From: Cephalotrichum gorgonifer
Taxonomy: Eukaryota; Ascomycota; Sordariomycetes; Microascales; Microascaceae
Assembly: GCA_900312665.1 (NCBI GenBank)
Contig: ONZQ02000006.1
Location: 186,001 to 250,000, forward strand
DNA: 64,000 nt
Direction of reading: 5' to 3'
This document shows positions 32,735 to 44,020 of the stretch, in pieces. The position numbers were made by a program, and so were the translations under genes. Positions within the stretch are counted from its first letter, which is position 1. Each line of letters opens with the position of its first letter. The notes beneath the pieces are model-generated. The model was given only the letters and a program-made list of their open reading frames with translations, did not search any database and had not been told where the DNA came from.

Positions 32735-33370
32735 GTCGAGTACGAGTACTCGTATTCCTTGACCCGTGGGGGTGGATTGCAAGTACAAGTACTTACCTAG
32801 CTTGTGGTACGCGTACCTGTACGGGTACTCGAAGAACGGGACTATCGAAACCGACAGGCGGCGCTCGCAACGGGTGGGATGAACCTGCATCACAAGTGTG
32901 AGCTGAGTCGCGGGCGGGAGGCGGCTTTGGAAGTTTGGAACAGCACCAGTGGCGATGGGGCCCACCTCGAGAAACTCAGACTAGCCGGATTAGCCCTTGG
33001 GGGCCAAATCCGAGCAACCTCATTGGAGTGGGTAATATGGCGAGAGATTAAGATTCCTTCCGCCCCATCGCATGAAGGTGCGGAGCTGCGGCGCAAACAG
33101 GTACGAGTACGAGTACGAGTACTTGGGCTCATGGCTTGTCCAGATAGGATATGGAGTCCGTCTATTATCCAACCCCCACAAATACTGTCCACACTCTGTT
33201 ACCGTCCGAGTAGCAGGAGGTATGAGATATATCCTTTCGCCGCTGCTACCATACGAGTGCGAGTAGCAGAAGGTATGAATTATTTCCTTTCATCGCAGCG
33301 ATCTGGGCCTGCTCGTAAGTGGAAACGCGAGTCTCCGGGCGTGGTAGTGGTCATAGCGCTTGTGCTCGTA
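32735..33370. repeat. Cluster of GTACGAGTAC-like motifs
   Basis: Repeated short units combining GTAC with GAGTAC/CTCGTA: GAGTACGAGTACTCGTA at about 32738, AAGTACAAGTACTT at about 32780, GTACGCGTACCTGTACGGGT at about 32808, and a tandem GTACGA run at 33101-33124. The same short motif is scattered in other spacers of the window. Confidence 0.6.
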
Positions 33371-35697
33371 CCTGTTATGAGAAGACGGCCGCCGCCGGTC
33401 TTCGGTGTATCTGCCCCCGCCGGGCTACGGATATCAATACTACAAGGAAGCGGCCCCGCTGGATGTGTCGAACGCCGCCAGCTCCGTCACTACTTGTACT
33501 AGTCCCCATACTCCGTTCCCCTACACGTAAGCCAGTCCTCGGTGAGCATAGCCAGCCACCAGGGATCCGGAGAAGCACTAAGAATTTCTGAGAATAGCCG
33601 CGGGTTTCGTGGCGGTTTCCGGATCCTGTTCTAGATCGCGTTAAGCGTCCCATGTGGCATCCACCTTCCCCTTCGCGAAACATGAAAAGCCTCTTGATGT
33701 GCGACGGGGCTAGCCAGAAACGTGAGCATCAAGGCATCTCGATTCGCACAAAAATAGCGCGGGTAAAGTCGCGGGTTTCCTTTAGAACTGGTTTTCTCGA
33801 ACTTCATAGGCGCCTCGGTGATGATCACAAAAAAAAGGCCCGAAAAAGGCGGACCCAGGAGTCAAAACCGTCGTCTCATGTGAGGAGAAGAAACTCCGCC
33901 TAGCCACATCGGTTGGCGGAGCCACTCAGTGTTTGTTGTGAGCGCAAATCGCTCTAAGAGCGATAATAACAGTAGCACGGCTCGGAGAAGGCACGGGAAT
34001 GTGGAGGTTTCTGGGTGAAGGGAAAACTAACAGAAAAAAAACTGGGGTAGGAGAGAGAAAGAGTCTCGCCCAGACACCAACGACTTTAGCCTAAAGGGAG
34101 CACGGCTAATTCCTAAGTGGATTTTCGGGTTCAATGTTAGTTTGCGTTTATATGGGCCCGGTCCGGTGATCTAGGGCGGGCATATCGGTGGGCGGGCCTT
34201 CTTTTGCACGTCTCACCGTCGGATATACTCGAAATGTTCGGTGGAGAAACCGAATTCGCATCCCGTCGTCCAAGACAAACCGGATGATCTCTTGGATTTG
34301 GATTTGCCCGCCGCCGCTCCTCCTCCATCAGGTTAGCCACTCGTACCTTTTGCCGGCTACTCTCTCGCCCCCGGTCCACTCCAAGTCAGGGGCGAGCACA
34401 TGGCCAGAACACCATCCCGTTAAAGATGAGCGTCAGCGGAAAGGAGGGCAGCCCGCCTGCATGCAATCTCCGTCCCTGTGCCATTATCAACCGCTGCCGG
34501 CACCAGCCCCTCACGCGGGATGCTGATGCCCGCGATATAGCAAACTCCTCGCCCCCAACCTCCCGACGCGCCTGCCCTGTCCGGTCCGCCCGTGGTTTCG
34601 GAACCAAGCAGGGCGAGATAGCTTCCGACCGACATTCCCGTCCCCCCTTCCCTTCTACCCCCTCCCAAAAAGCGTCCAATGCCCTTCGTCCCCCAGCCAC
34701 CGCTGCACTCCCGCCGATCACTCCCGTGCGCTGAGTGAGACACCACCGCAGCGGGACAGCGTAGCCTCCCCCGGGCATCGGCCCGCGGATCCTGTCATCT
34801 CTTACACGGGGCAGGGCTTAAGTGCCGCGGGCGAACGGAGATGCGCGCGCGGGCTACGCAGGGACCCCCCGTTGACGTCCGTTCGCCTCTTGCCGTGGTA
34901 AATATTGTCATGCGGCCTTCGCTCACCGACGGGAAGTAGGGAGCTAGAGTAGTGTGTGGGGGGGGGGGACGCTGCCCTACCTAGCTCCTATTCTAGAAGA
35001 GAGTGGGAAGAATGGTACTCCTCGCCCTGTTTGGAAAACCAATATCAAGCTTAGTCGTGCCCTGGTTTGGGTTTAACCCATTGGACCCATTAGATATATG
35101 TATCCAATCGGCGATCGGACCCTAGCTGGGGTTAGGGACCACGAGGGCCCGGCAGTTGGGCGTCTTTCCTCCGGTTGGTTGAGCATTATTGCTCCTCCTA
35201 GGGTGGTTGCTCCGGCGGGGGGGAGGGAGGGAGGGGGCGGGGCCGGTGGTGTGAACTGCTTTAGTACGTCGACCTGAGAGGGCGAGACTCGATAGGGCGA
35301 AGCCATCGGGGACGCCGTTTAACCGTAGATAGAGAGGAGCCCATTCGCCCAGGCGAGAGCTCTTCGGGGCTTCTTGGCACCGAGCACTCCTGGCTCTCAG
35401 GCCGTTGCCGTAGCTTGGACGGTCCTGAGCTTCTTGAATGTGTGCTTTATTCTAGAGGCGTGAACAACGTTGACAATAACGTTGACCGCCGTGTCCGGTG
35501 GGCGGTCGGGAGCTCTGGGGACAGGACAGCCTCGCGCTCCAGGGAATGGTCCGTTCCCCTAGACCGTCTGTTAGGTGCATGGGGTGGATACACACCGTAA
35601 ACCCCCAAGGGGTAATGGGCAACTGTTTCATTGCTATGCAATTCATATTGTCTATTCCAGCAAGCCCATCTCCACGATCTAAAGACCCCTCCGTACG

Positions 35698-38551
35698 TTA
35701 CATATCTTCAACGGACTGTCCCAGCTCCTCAACGGACTCCTCGAACCTCTCGTCCGCAGACTCATCAACAGAGTCCTCAACAACAACCTCATCCCCAACG
35801 GACTCCTCGAATCTCTCGTCGGCGGACTCGCCCACAGAGTGCTCGACTACAATCTCTTTCTCAGTTTCCTCCTCAACCCCCCCCTGAGTCTCGGCGTACT
35901 CGGGGGCGTTAAGAACATCTCCGCCGTCAACCCACACCTTCGCAAGCTCAGCCTCCACCTCTTCCCGCCTCTTCTTCCACTCGTCCACCTGTGCCAGCCG
36001 CTCCCGGATATCCTGCAGCTCCCTCTCCACCTTCATCTTCTCGCGCTCGGTTCCGATGCGCTCGAACTGCCAATCATCCGCGCTGTCGTCCGCGCCGATT
36101 ATTAGGTTGTAGGTGTGGTACTTCTTCAGGGAGGCGCGGGTAGAAATTGTGATGAGGGCTAGATTTCGGGGATTAGATTTCGGCGTCCGTCAAAGAGTTG
36201 AATGCGGAAGAGAAAGGGGGGGGAGGGAGGGAAGGTGCTGAGAAAAGAAACCGGTAGAACATACTGATGCCCCTCTCCTTGCAAATCTCGTAGAGCAGAC
36301 CCTCCACATCGCTCGACACCGCGCTGGTTCCCTCGTCGAGAATGGCGTACTGCGGCTCGTGGTACAGCAGCCGCGCGAAGCCCATCCGCTGCTTCTCCCC
36401 GCCGCTGAGCACGTCCTTCCACTCCTTCCGCGTGTCCCACCCGCCCTCGCGGTCCGGGAGATACCCGAGGCGGGCGGCATCTAGGACGCGCTGGAGGTCG
36501 ATTTCCGACTTACCCTTCGCCCGCATGTCGTGGTCACCATCGGGATAGATAACCTGGTCCCGCAGGGTGCCGATGCTGAGGTAGGGTCGCTGCGGTAGGA
36601 ACATGATGCCGTCCTGGCCGCTTGCCTTGGGGCGACTGACGAGCCCGCGGTAGACGGGCCAGAGGCCGGCGAGGACACGGGCGATGGCGGACTTCCCGAC
36701 TCCGTTCGGCCCAGAGATCTGCACAGGGTTAGAAACTGCGGCACCTTACGGGAAAGAGACGATGTTATAAGTCACGACTCACCAGGAGATGTTCACCCCG
36801 CCGCACGACCATGGAAAGAGACTCGATCAACTCCTCTCCGCCCTGCGGCCAAAGTCCGGGAGCGACGATCGGCACCTGCTCGAACCTGATACCGTCAAAG
36901 CCCTTTTGGGTGGTACCCTGTACGTCCGAGAGCGAGTAGAGCTCGCCCTCGCCGCCCCTGAGGTAGTAGGCGTCGGCGTGCACCCGATGGAGAGTAGAAA
37001 TGAGGGTATACACCCGGCTCGTGTGTCCGGCCAACTCGGAGAGGTCCTTGATGGAATACATCATCCGACCACCCGCATCGGCAAGAGACAACATTAGGCG
37101 CTTGTTGGTGATGAAATCCTTCATACGACCGCGTTCCTTTCCACCCTTGTCGGCCCCGTTCGCAAGTTCCAGGGCGCCTCCCAGACCACCCCAGGCCGGG
37201 AGGAAGACGGGAAGGGACGACAGGAGATACCCGTAGGCGCTCCAGCTGTACTTCAAGATGAAGTCCTCGAGAATGTTGTACCGGATCTTCAGCATGTATA
37301 TGCCTTCCATGAAGTTCTTCAGGGACTTGAACTCCTTGTTGAGGAATTGCTTCTCCATATCCGCGCCGCCATAGAAAGCCACCTCCTCGGCATTGGCGAT
37401 CAGTCGCGCGTGGAGACCCCTGAAGTCTCCCTCCTTCTTACCCTCGACGGCCTTGAGTTTTCCGAAGGGGGGCGACAGGCGCCTGAGGATACTGGCAGTG
37501 AGGAAGTAGTTCACCGTCAAGCCCGTCAACGCCAGGGGCCCTAGTGACCGATATAGCTGGTAGTTGAACACGCATAGGTCGACAAACGGCTTCCCGAGGG
37601 AAGAGTACAGGCTTGCCGCGGAGGCGCAGAATTGGGTCAAATCCTGAGTGATGTATTGGTCCGCTCCATGGCCAACGCCTCCATCCAGATTCGCGAGCTT
37701 GTAGTAGTTCAGGTTGTCGTTGAGGTAGAGGTCGTGGATGTATCGGGTCAGCCTGGTTCGGAATGCGATGGATACCTTGGACTCGAGGTACTTGATCATG
37801 GCGTTGGTATACGAGGCGAAGCTACCGAGGCCGCACCACTGTTGCACCCGTGTTAGTGAATATGCACTTTTCCTGCGAGCTAGAAGCCGAATGGGGTTTG
37901 GCTTTAGAAGGGAGTAAATACCTTGACGATCCCCCATAGGAACTGGCGACCATTTCCACCGACCAAGTCTCTCACAATCTCACCATCTAACCTCGCCACG
38001 ACGAGAGACAGGTACGTCCGGAGTAGCAGGAACGCACCGTGGCTCACGAGCAGACCCGCTTCCTTGCTGGTCCAGCGAGGGGCCATGATGCTCATCAAGC
38101 TCAAGAACTGATGTAGGAAGGCGAGATTTAGCCCGGGCTTGGTCTGCGCCGCCGGCACCGTCCCGTCTCGTAGCCCAGATACCCTGGGCGGATTCAAGAA
38201 GAGGCGGCGATGAGCCTCGAAAGTGAGGGGCTTCGTGGTGTGGATGACCACCTTGGAGGTGCCGTTCTTGTATGGTACGTATATAGTCCTTGACCCATCC
38301 TTATTGAACAGCCACGAGTTCGTCCGCACGAGCTTCCTCCCCTGCTCTCTCTCTAGCCGCCTGCGCTTCCATCGACGTCTACCCCCTTCGCCTGCGAGTA
38401 TGATGGAGGCGACGAGCGAGAGGGCGGCGAGGAGGCGGGTTGTCCGAGAAGTACGGCGTAGTCGAGATCGGATGCGCTCGGAATACTTGTCGACGAACTC
38501 GGCGATGGCCAGTTCCGCCGCCGAATGGCGGAGGGTCGAATGCGCCGCCAT
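35698..38551 (-). CDS. pxa1: Peroxisomal fatty acyl-CoA ABC half-transporter (Pxa1/ABCD family)
   Basis: ABCD-family transporter importing long-chain acyl-CoA into peroxisomes for beta-oxidation, normally as a Pxa1-Pxa2 heterodimer. Exons are 38551-37922, 37838-36783, 36718-36265 and 36158-35698, giving 866 residues (yeast Pxa1 has 870). The membrane domain (about 40-420) includes the ABCD helix text RLTRYIHDLYLNDNLNYYKL and the EAA-like NAEEVAFYGG. The nucleotide-binding domain has Walker A GPNGVGKS (565-572), Q-loop FLPQRPY, signature LSGGEKQR (666-673) and Walker B AILDEGTSAV. The H-loop histidine position reads ISTRASL, so the switch His appears absent. The C-terminus is a coiled coil (ERELQDIRERLAQVDEWKKR) and an acidic tail with a 22-residue duplication. 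Assignment to Pxa1 and not Pxa2 rests on length and layout. Confidence 0.92.
35731..35862 (-). repeat. 66-nt in-frame tandem duplication in the Pxa1 tail
   Basis: Two diverged copies with a 66-nt period (starting at 35731 and 35797) encode the repeated SVxESADERFEESV unit. A further partial match begins near 35709. Confidence 0.75.
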
Positions 38552-41500
38552 CTCGGAAGAGGCCGAGGGGCAGTTTGGGACACTGGCAGCTCAGTACAGT
38601 ACAGTTAAGCTCCAGCAAGTGAGATATTACAAAGGATGTGCATTTCGCAAAGGTAAGGCGAAGCACGATTATGGCAGGGGAGAACAATGGTGTGGTTCTA
38701 TGGGAATAATTATGATTTGGGTTCCTGGTGGTAGGTAGATAGCTTGTGAATGTGGTGCTGGAGCTGTGCAAGTTGATACATGTGATTGTTGATTCGCCGA
38801 CCGACCGAGGCCGAGGCAGTGACGCCACTGGCCAAATAGTTCAATCCGCACCATCATCCAAAACCTGGAGCCCCACGGGCAAGGTATGGGCAGGACGTTA
38901 ATACGCCACGGGCCACATGTCTGATGGATGATGTATGGCTTAATAATCACGGCCCACACGCCACGAGACATCATATGGACGAGCGCTCTGTGGGTGACCT
39001 TTTTGGCTTGTGATTCAATGGCGAGACCTGTCAACGAATGTAATAATGAAGCTGGCCGGTCCCGCCCCTAAAATTGGCCAACCATTTTTCGATGGAGCAT
39101 CATATCGATATTTTATATTCCCACGGGCTCCGCGAATTACGATCGGGCGTTTGAGTGCACGATCGCTGCTGGCCCCGTTGGTCTGACGCCTCCCCCAGAG
39201 GATAGAGGAAGTAGTCTGCAGCCACGACTTTGGATCTCGATCTTAGTGCTCCTAGCGGGTTTCTATCCATATCACCACGGGCTCGAATATATTACTCGGT
39301 AGGATTCCCCAAGCATGGTGAGGCATCGACCGCGATACTCTGTCTTCGCGGTCCTCCGCACATGGGTGTTGCTGACGGAGGACCAACTTGGTGCCTCAAT
39401 CCAATCGGCCAGTGCCATGGCCAATGCGCCCTGGGGATCTCGGGAGTTCCATGATCCCTCAGATCCGAGACAAGGGTCGACAAGGCTGTCGGCCAGCTGC
39501 GAGACCGCTTTGAACTGTCACTCTACTTGTCCTGTGTATTACTTTCAGTATTATGGGTGGTCAAGGATCCTGACAAGGCGAATCGTGGAATTCTGCATGA
39601 GTATTTTTGGAACCAGTACTCCGTACCTGGCTTGTTGGGCGGTGGTGGCGGGGGAGATGCAAGAGTCAAGGCCTGGAGGCGGGCCGAGGCGGGCTCTGGG
39701 CTTCGGTGTGCTGAGGGAGACCCATGGGGCGGCGTGAGGTACAAGTGCTCGTACCCGGATGTCGTACTCAGTATGCCGCATGCATGAGCCCCACAAAGAT
39801 TTGGACATACCTGAGTCTGAGTGGCCAGCCGCAGTGGGCCGGCCAGCTATCCCGCTGGGGAAGGCGGTACCGTGTCCAATCAAGGAGAGACCCCGTCGGT
39901 TTCTGCATCTGAGCATAACCCACGGAGCCATCCAAGCTCCATAGCTCCGAAGACAGGTATGCGCATGGTGGATGCACAATGTCCATGTCGTACCTGGGCA
40001 ATGCGGAGAACTCTGTAATTCGGTAAATACTCAGGCCATGGTATTCGCAGCGGAGTGGCGAGCTTACTTGTAAGAGAGAATCTGGTGGTGTTAAGTTCGC
40101 GATGGTGGAGCAATAATTGATACGAGACGTTGCACAAGTAGTATAAATGCGAAGTACTTGTGCTCACCTGCATGAGAGGCAGGATATGCGGGGAATCTTG
40201 GCTGATGGGAATGTGAAGTCCATGAGGATGTACTCCTGCCGTCTGTGCACATCGTGGGTGTAACGCGCAATATGTGCTCATGCGGATAGTACAAGTAAAA
40301 GTAGTACGGAAATGGAAGCTACAAGTAACCCAAAATGGGTTGCCTTAGTTAATAGTGGGGTGCATGTAGTATTTCTTGTAAGAGGATACCTAGCGCTCGC
40401 TCGGCGGCTCGCGAAACCACCAATCCATTCCGCCGAGCACCTGTTTGAAGTGCTTCGGTGGTCGACCGGGAGAGTGAGAGGAGTTTCCCAGAGGAAGGAA
40501 TAATACCATTAGATTGACAACTCGTAGGAGTGGAAGATAGAATTGGTTGATGGCGATCCCGCATTACGGACTCGTACTCGCTATCGTAGCGAGAGGGAGA
40601 AGGGGGGTGGGAGGTTGGGATTGGGATTGGGAAGGGAGGGGGGGGGTTTTGGATGAAAGAGGCCAGTCCGGAGGTCAGGCCCAGCCCGTCATATTTGTAT
40701 GCTTATTGCATTGACTTGCCAGTTCATATCTACACTGTACGTGTTGACTGAGGTTTCCTCCCACCGATATTTATCGGTTGCGCGGAGCTTCGCCCGTCAG
40801 CCGCAATAGTTCTCATCTCGAGGAGAAGTGTAGAGAGAGTATGGAGGGTAGCAGCCCTCGTCATGGCTCTGACGAGAATGACCTTCCATATTTACTTGTG
40901 TGGGGTACGAGCACAGAGATTGCGGAAAGAGCAGCAAACTGGCGAGCTGTCCAAGCTGTTCTCACGGTGAAGGGACAGGATCTCCACAGACCAATTTAGG
41001 AACATTGGGAGGTGACATCCAGTTTGAGTTAATCTCATGGGGAACCTGGACTGGTTCGTCGACGGGCTCTGTTTGAGCAAATCCAGAGGATGTACCCCAG
41101 TACCTTCATTTACAATCTAATTATCTCCACTAGCGGCGGGTTTACTCGCTATTGGGCGCTGCCGATGCTTACGAAGGGAAGTATCCTGAGACCAGAAGGT
41201 ACCTGTCCATATTGGGTTGCCCAGCGCCCTAGCGCGTGCCTCCCACGGATGACTTTTCCTAGGTTCCCCACTGTAGCACCCCGAAGCGGGCACCTGTCTG
41301 GCATGCGTCCAGTCCAGTCTAGTCTCAGCAGAGCGCCAACGCAAGTGGCACGGGCGGAACGCTGAACATTGAACCCCTTGCCGACTGGCCCCCTGCCTAC
41401 CTGGGAAGGACGCTCATTTCGCTTCTCAGCCTCTGATACGTCGGCTCTGGTATCCTCTCCCGCCCATCACTTCTCCTCCCTCGCCATCCCAACCCTCGAG

Positions 41501-42367
41501 CAGGCCCCAAAGACCCGCCCGAGACATTTCTCTCTCCTCCCCAGAATCCACCATCCGGCTTCAATCGCTCGGCCGACCCCTCGATTATCGCGCTGCCGCT
41601 CCTTCGAAGTTGTGTTGAGAAGAGTAAGCGGTGATCCCGATAGCTGATATAATCTACCTCGCGCCCATCTCGCTCTCTCGACCCCGACACAGCGAAGCAC
41701 ACTGGTGCCTGACCCACCAGCTCACCTCACCTTGCTGAACTCCGCGCGCCGCCATTGAGGAGCGCGACCACGAGTCTGACAACGCAACGCAATCGACCTG
41801 TCGCTGTTCCGTCCGAACCACGCAATCGACGCGCTTTTCTTCTTCTTGCTCCCTAGCACCCTTTCGCCCGCGATTTCTACCCAACCATTCTGATTTCGCC
41901 GTGTCGCGGTCGATTGCCAGCTTGCTTTAGGAGCTCGGATCAATCCAGCGGTGTCGTCTCGAGATTGTGTGAGAAGGCAAGTGCAGTTTCGTCCCTGTCT
42001 TCACCGAGCATCCGATCTTCGCGCGAATGCCTGTGGGATCGCCTTTACTGGCTGTAATTGCAATCGTTCCCCGCCTTTCCCACCTGTGTACACCGACCAT
42101 TGCCCGAATACGGAGGTTCTGGTATTGCATGGCGCGCTTAGCATTGGGCACCCTGCTCTCTGCTTTGCCGCTTAGGCCCGAGGTCTCGCAACTGCCATCC
42201 ATCTCCCCCACCCCTAGGCTTATTGCTATCCTTTGGAATTTCGCCCATCTTCCTCGAGCCGAACCCGTTCATCAGATCAATCGTCTGACGTTTCGAGCTA
42301 ACCGATTTTAAGAGTTGACTAGCACACCCTCGCTGACCCGACCCCTTACCGCCCCCGCCTGCCAGAC
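38552..42367. other. Long divergent spacer pxa1 / PSR-like phosphatase
   Basis: 3.8 kb between divergent starts. The proximal right part (about 41400-42367) is a pyrimidine-rich leader of the phosphatase gene. The rest carries occasional GTAC/CTCGTA motifs and a short G-rich run near 40640. ORFs on both strands look random. Confidence 0.4.
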
Positions 42368-44020
42368 ATGAGCAGCGAGAAGGAGCATCATTCCCCCGAA
42401 AGCAGTGCACACAATAAGAAAGACAAAGCCCTTCTACACGTACCGTCAAGGACATCCTCGCAGAGGAACCAGTATTCGCCCACAGCGTCGTCGGGAATAA
42501 GCGGCGCCACCGCTACTGATTCCCGTCAAAGCATCGGGGATTTATCCAAAGACTCGACGGCCAGCATGCGAAGCAGACATCGAAACGGCAGCGCCTCAAG
42601 CAACCGATCCGGGGGTGAGACTGACCCCACAACAACGCCCATGAACTCCCAGCCCGCTTCGCCTGCCGCGGCGCCGCATAGGAAGAAGAAGAGTGGCGGG
42701 CTCTTATCCTTACTCGGGTGCTGTGGTAGCCCGGACCCGGACAGTGCTGCCGATGCAAGCGAGGAGAATGTGCACAAGCTGGACAAGCTACCGAACCGGC
42801 CCACGGCTGCGAGGGCACACACCCCCTCTGACCAACAGGTTGCAAATGTCGCCGGAGCCCAGGTGGACGAAAAGGAAGCCGTGCCGCAAGTGACGAGCAA
42901 GGAAGGCTCGTCAAAAGGAAAGAGGCTATCAAACACAAGCGCCCACGACCAGGCGGCTGTAGGTGGGGAGCAGCACGAGCGAGACGTCAAGCAGTCGACG
43001 ATCCCCGCGCCCTCTGTCCATGTTCAGCCGCCCAACCATGGCTCCGCCCCAGAGCCCCAGGCCGGCGGACACGGCCCCGTCGAGGATGACGAGGGCGACG
43101 TCAAGATGGCCGACGCAGGAAGTTCCGGAGGCCAGCCGGCTCAGGAAGAGCGCAACGAGAAGCCGGAAGAGCAGTCGCAAGACGAAGGCGAGAGTCAAAC
43201 ATCCGCACAGCCAGTTTCGCAGTTCCCCCCGCCACCGCCTGTACCGTCGGGCGGCGTGCCGGTTGCCCCAAGCCAGGACACGGCTGTAGTTGTCCCGGAG
43301 ACTCCTCAAAAGGCCCTCCTGCCACCCCTCGCCCCTGAACTCGCGGGACGGAAATGCCTCGTTCTCGATCTCGATGAGACGTTGGTGCACAGCTCCTTCA
43401 AGGTATGCCGAAGCTTTTGACTGTCTCGTTGGGGTCGGCCTGCTAACGATAACACTTTTTCCTAGATCCTGCACCAAGCTGACTTCACAATCCCTGTGGA
43501 GATTGAGGGCAACTACCACAATGTGTACGTCATCAAGCGACCGGGCGTAGATGAGTTCATGAAGAGGGTAGGAGAATTATATGAAGTCGTGGTCTTCACG
43601 GCGTCTGTCTCCAAGGTATGGATCCTTCCGACTCGACCCCCTTGACTCCGACAGGGTGTATCAGTCCCCCGTTGCGTCAACTTGTCTTTGTCTAACGAAC
43701 CTCCACAGTATGGCGACCCTCTCTTGGACCAACTTGATATCCACAAAGTCATTCACCACCGACTCTTCCGCGAATCCTGCTACAACCACCAAGGAAACTA
43801 CGTCAAAGATCTTTCTCAGGTCGGGAGAGATCTCAAGGATACCATCATCATCGACAACTCTCCTACGTCTTACATCTTCCATCCTCAGCATGCATTGCCG
43901 ATAAGCAGCTGGTTCTCGGATGCACACGACAACGAGCTTCTGGATCTTATCCCCGTCCTCGAGGACCTAGCGTCGCAAAGCGTCAACGACGTCAGCCTAG
44001 TCCTCGATGTCACTCTTTGA
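42368..44020 (+). CDS. FCP1-like (HAD) phosphatase, Psr1/Psr2 type
   Basis: Plasma-membrane-type serine/threonine phosphatase of the Psr1/2-SCP group, linked in yeast to sodium and general stress response. Exons are 42368-43402, 43466-43615 and 43709-44020 (introns of 63 and 93 nt), giving 498 residues. The first 320 residues are disordered, Ser/Pro/Glu-rich, with a hydrophobic CC motif (GGLLSLLGCCG, about 110-120), a possible palmitoylation site. A PPPPP run precedes the catalytic domain. That domain opens with CLVLDLDETLVHSS (catalytic Asp334 and Asp336) and continues with VYVIKRPGVDEFMKRVGELY, VVFTASVSKYGDPLLDQLD, HRLFRESC and LKDTIIIDNSPTSYIFHPQH, which holds the motif-III/IV Asp residues. 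Psr1 or Psr2 cannot be separated here. Confidence 0.93.

Larger units (their letters stand above)
31570..35697. other. Long gene-poor region with palindromes and short repeats
   Basis: 4.1 kb between the xylose reductase start and the 3' end of the ABC transporter. It contains the reductase promoter, a 26-bp perfect palindrome (31897-31922), a cluster of GTACGAGTAC-like motifs (32735-33370), an imperfect 40-bp direct repeat (33207 and 33260) and G-rich runs at about 34956-34968 and 35214-35243. No supportable gene is seen. Confidence 0.5.

Noticed and set aside
31850..35697. Possible decayed transposon in the gene-poor region
   Set aside because: No terminal repeats, target duplications, transposase-like text or marked AT shift of the RIP type were found.
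42929..43519. 196-codon minus-strand frame opposite the phosphatase gene
   Set aside because: Antisense shadow of a well-supported exon and intron.
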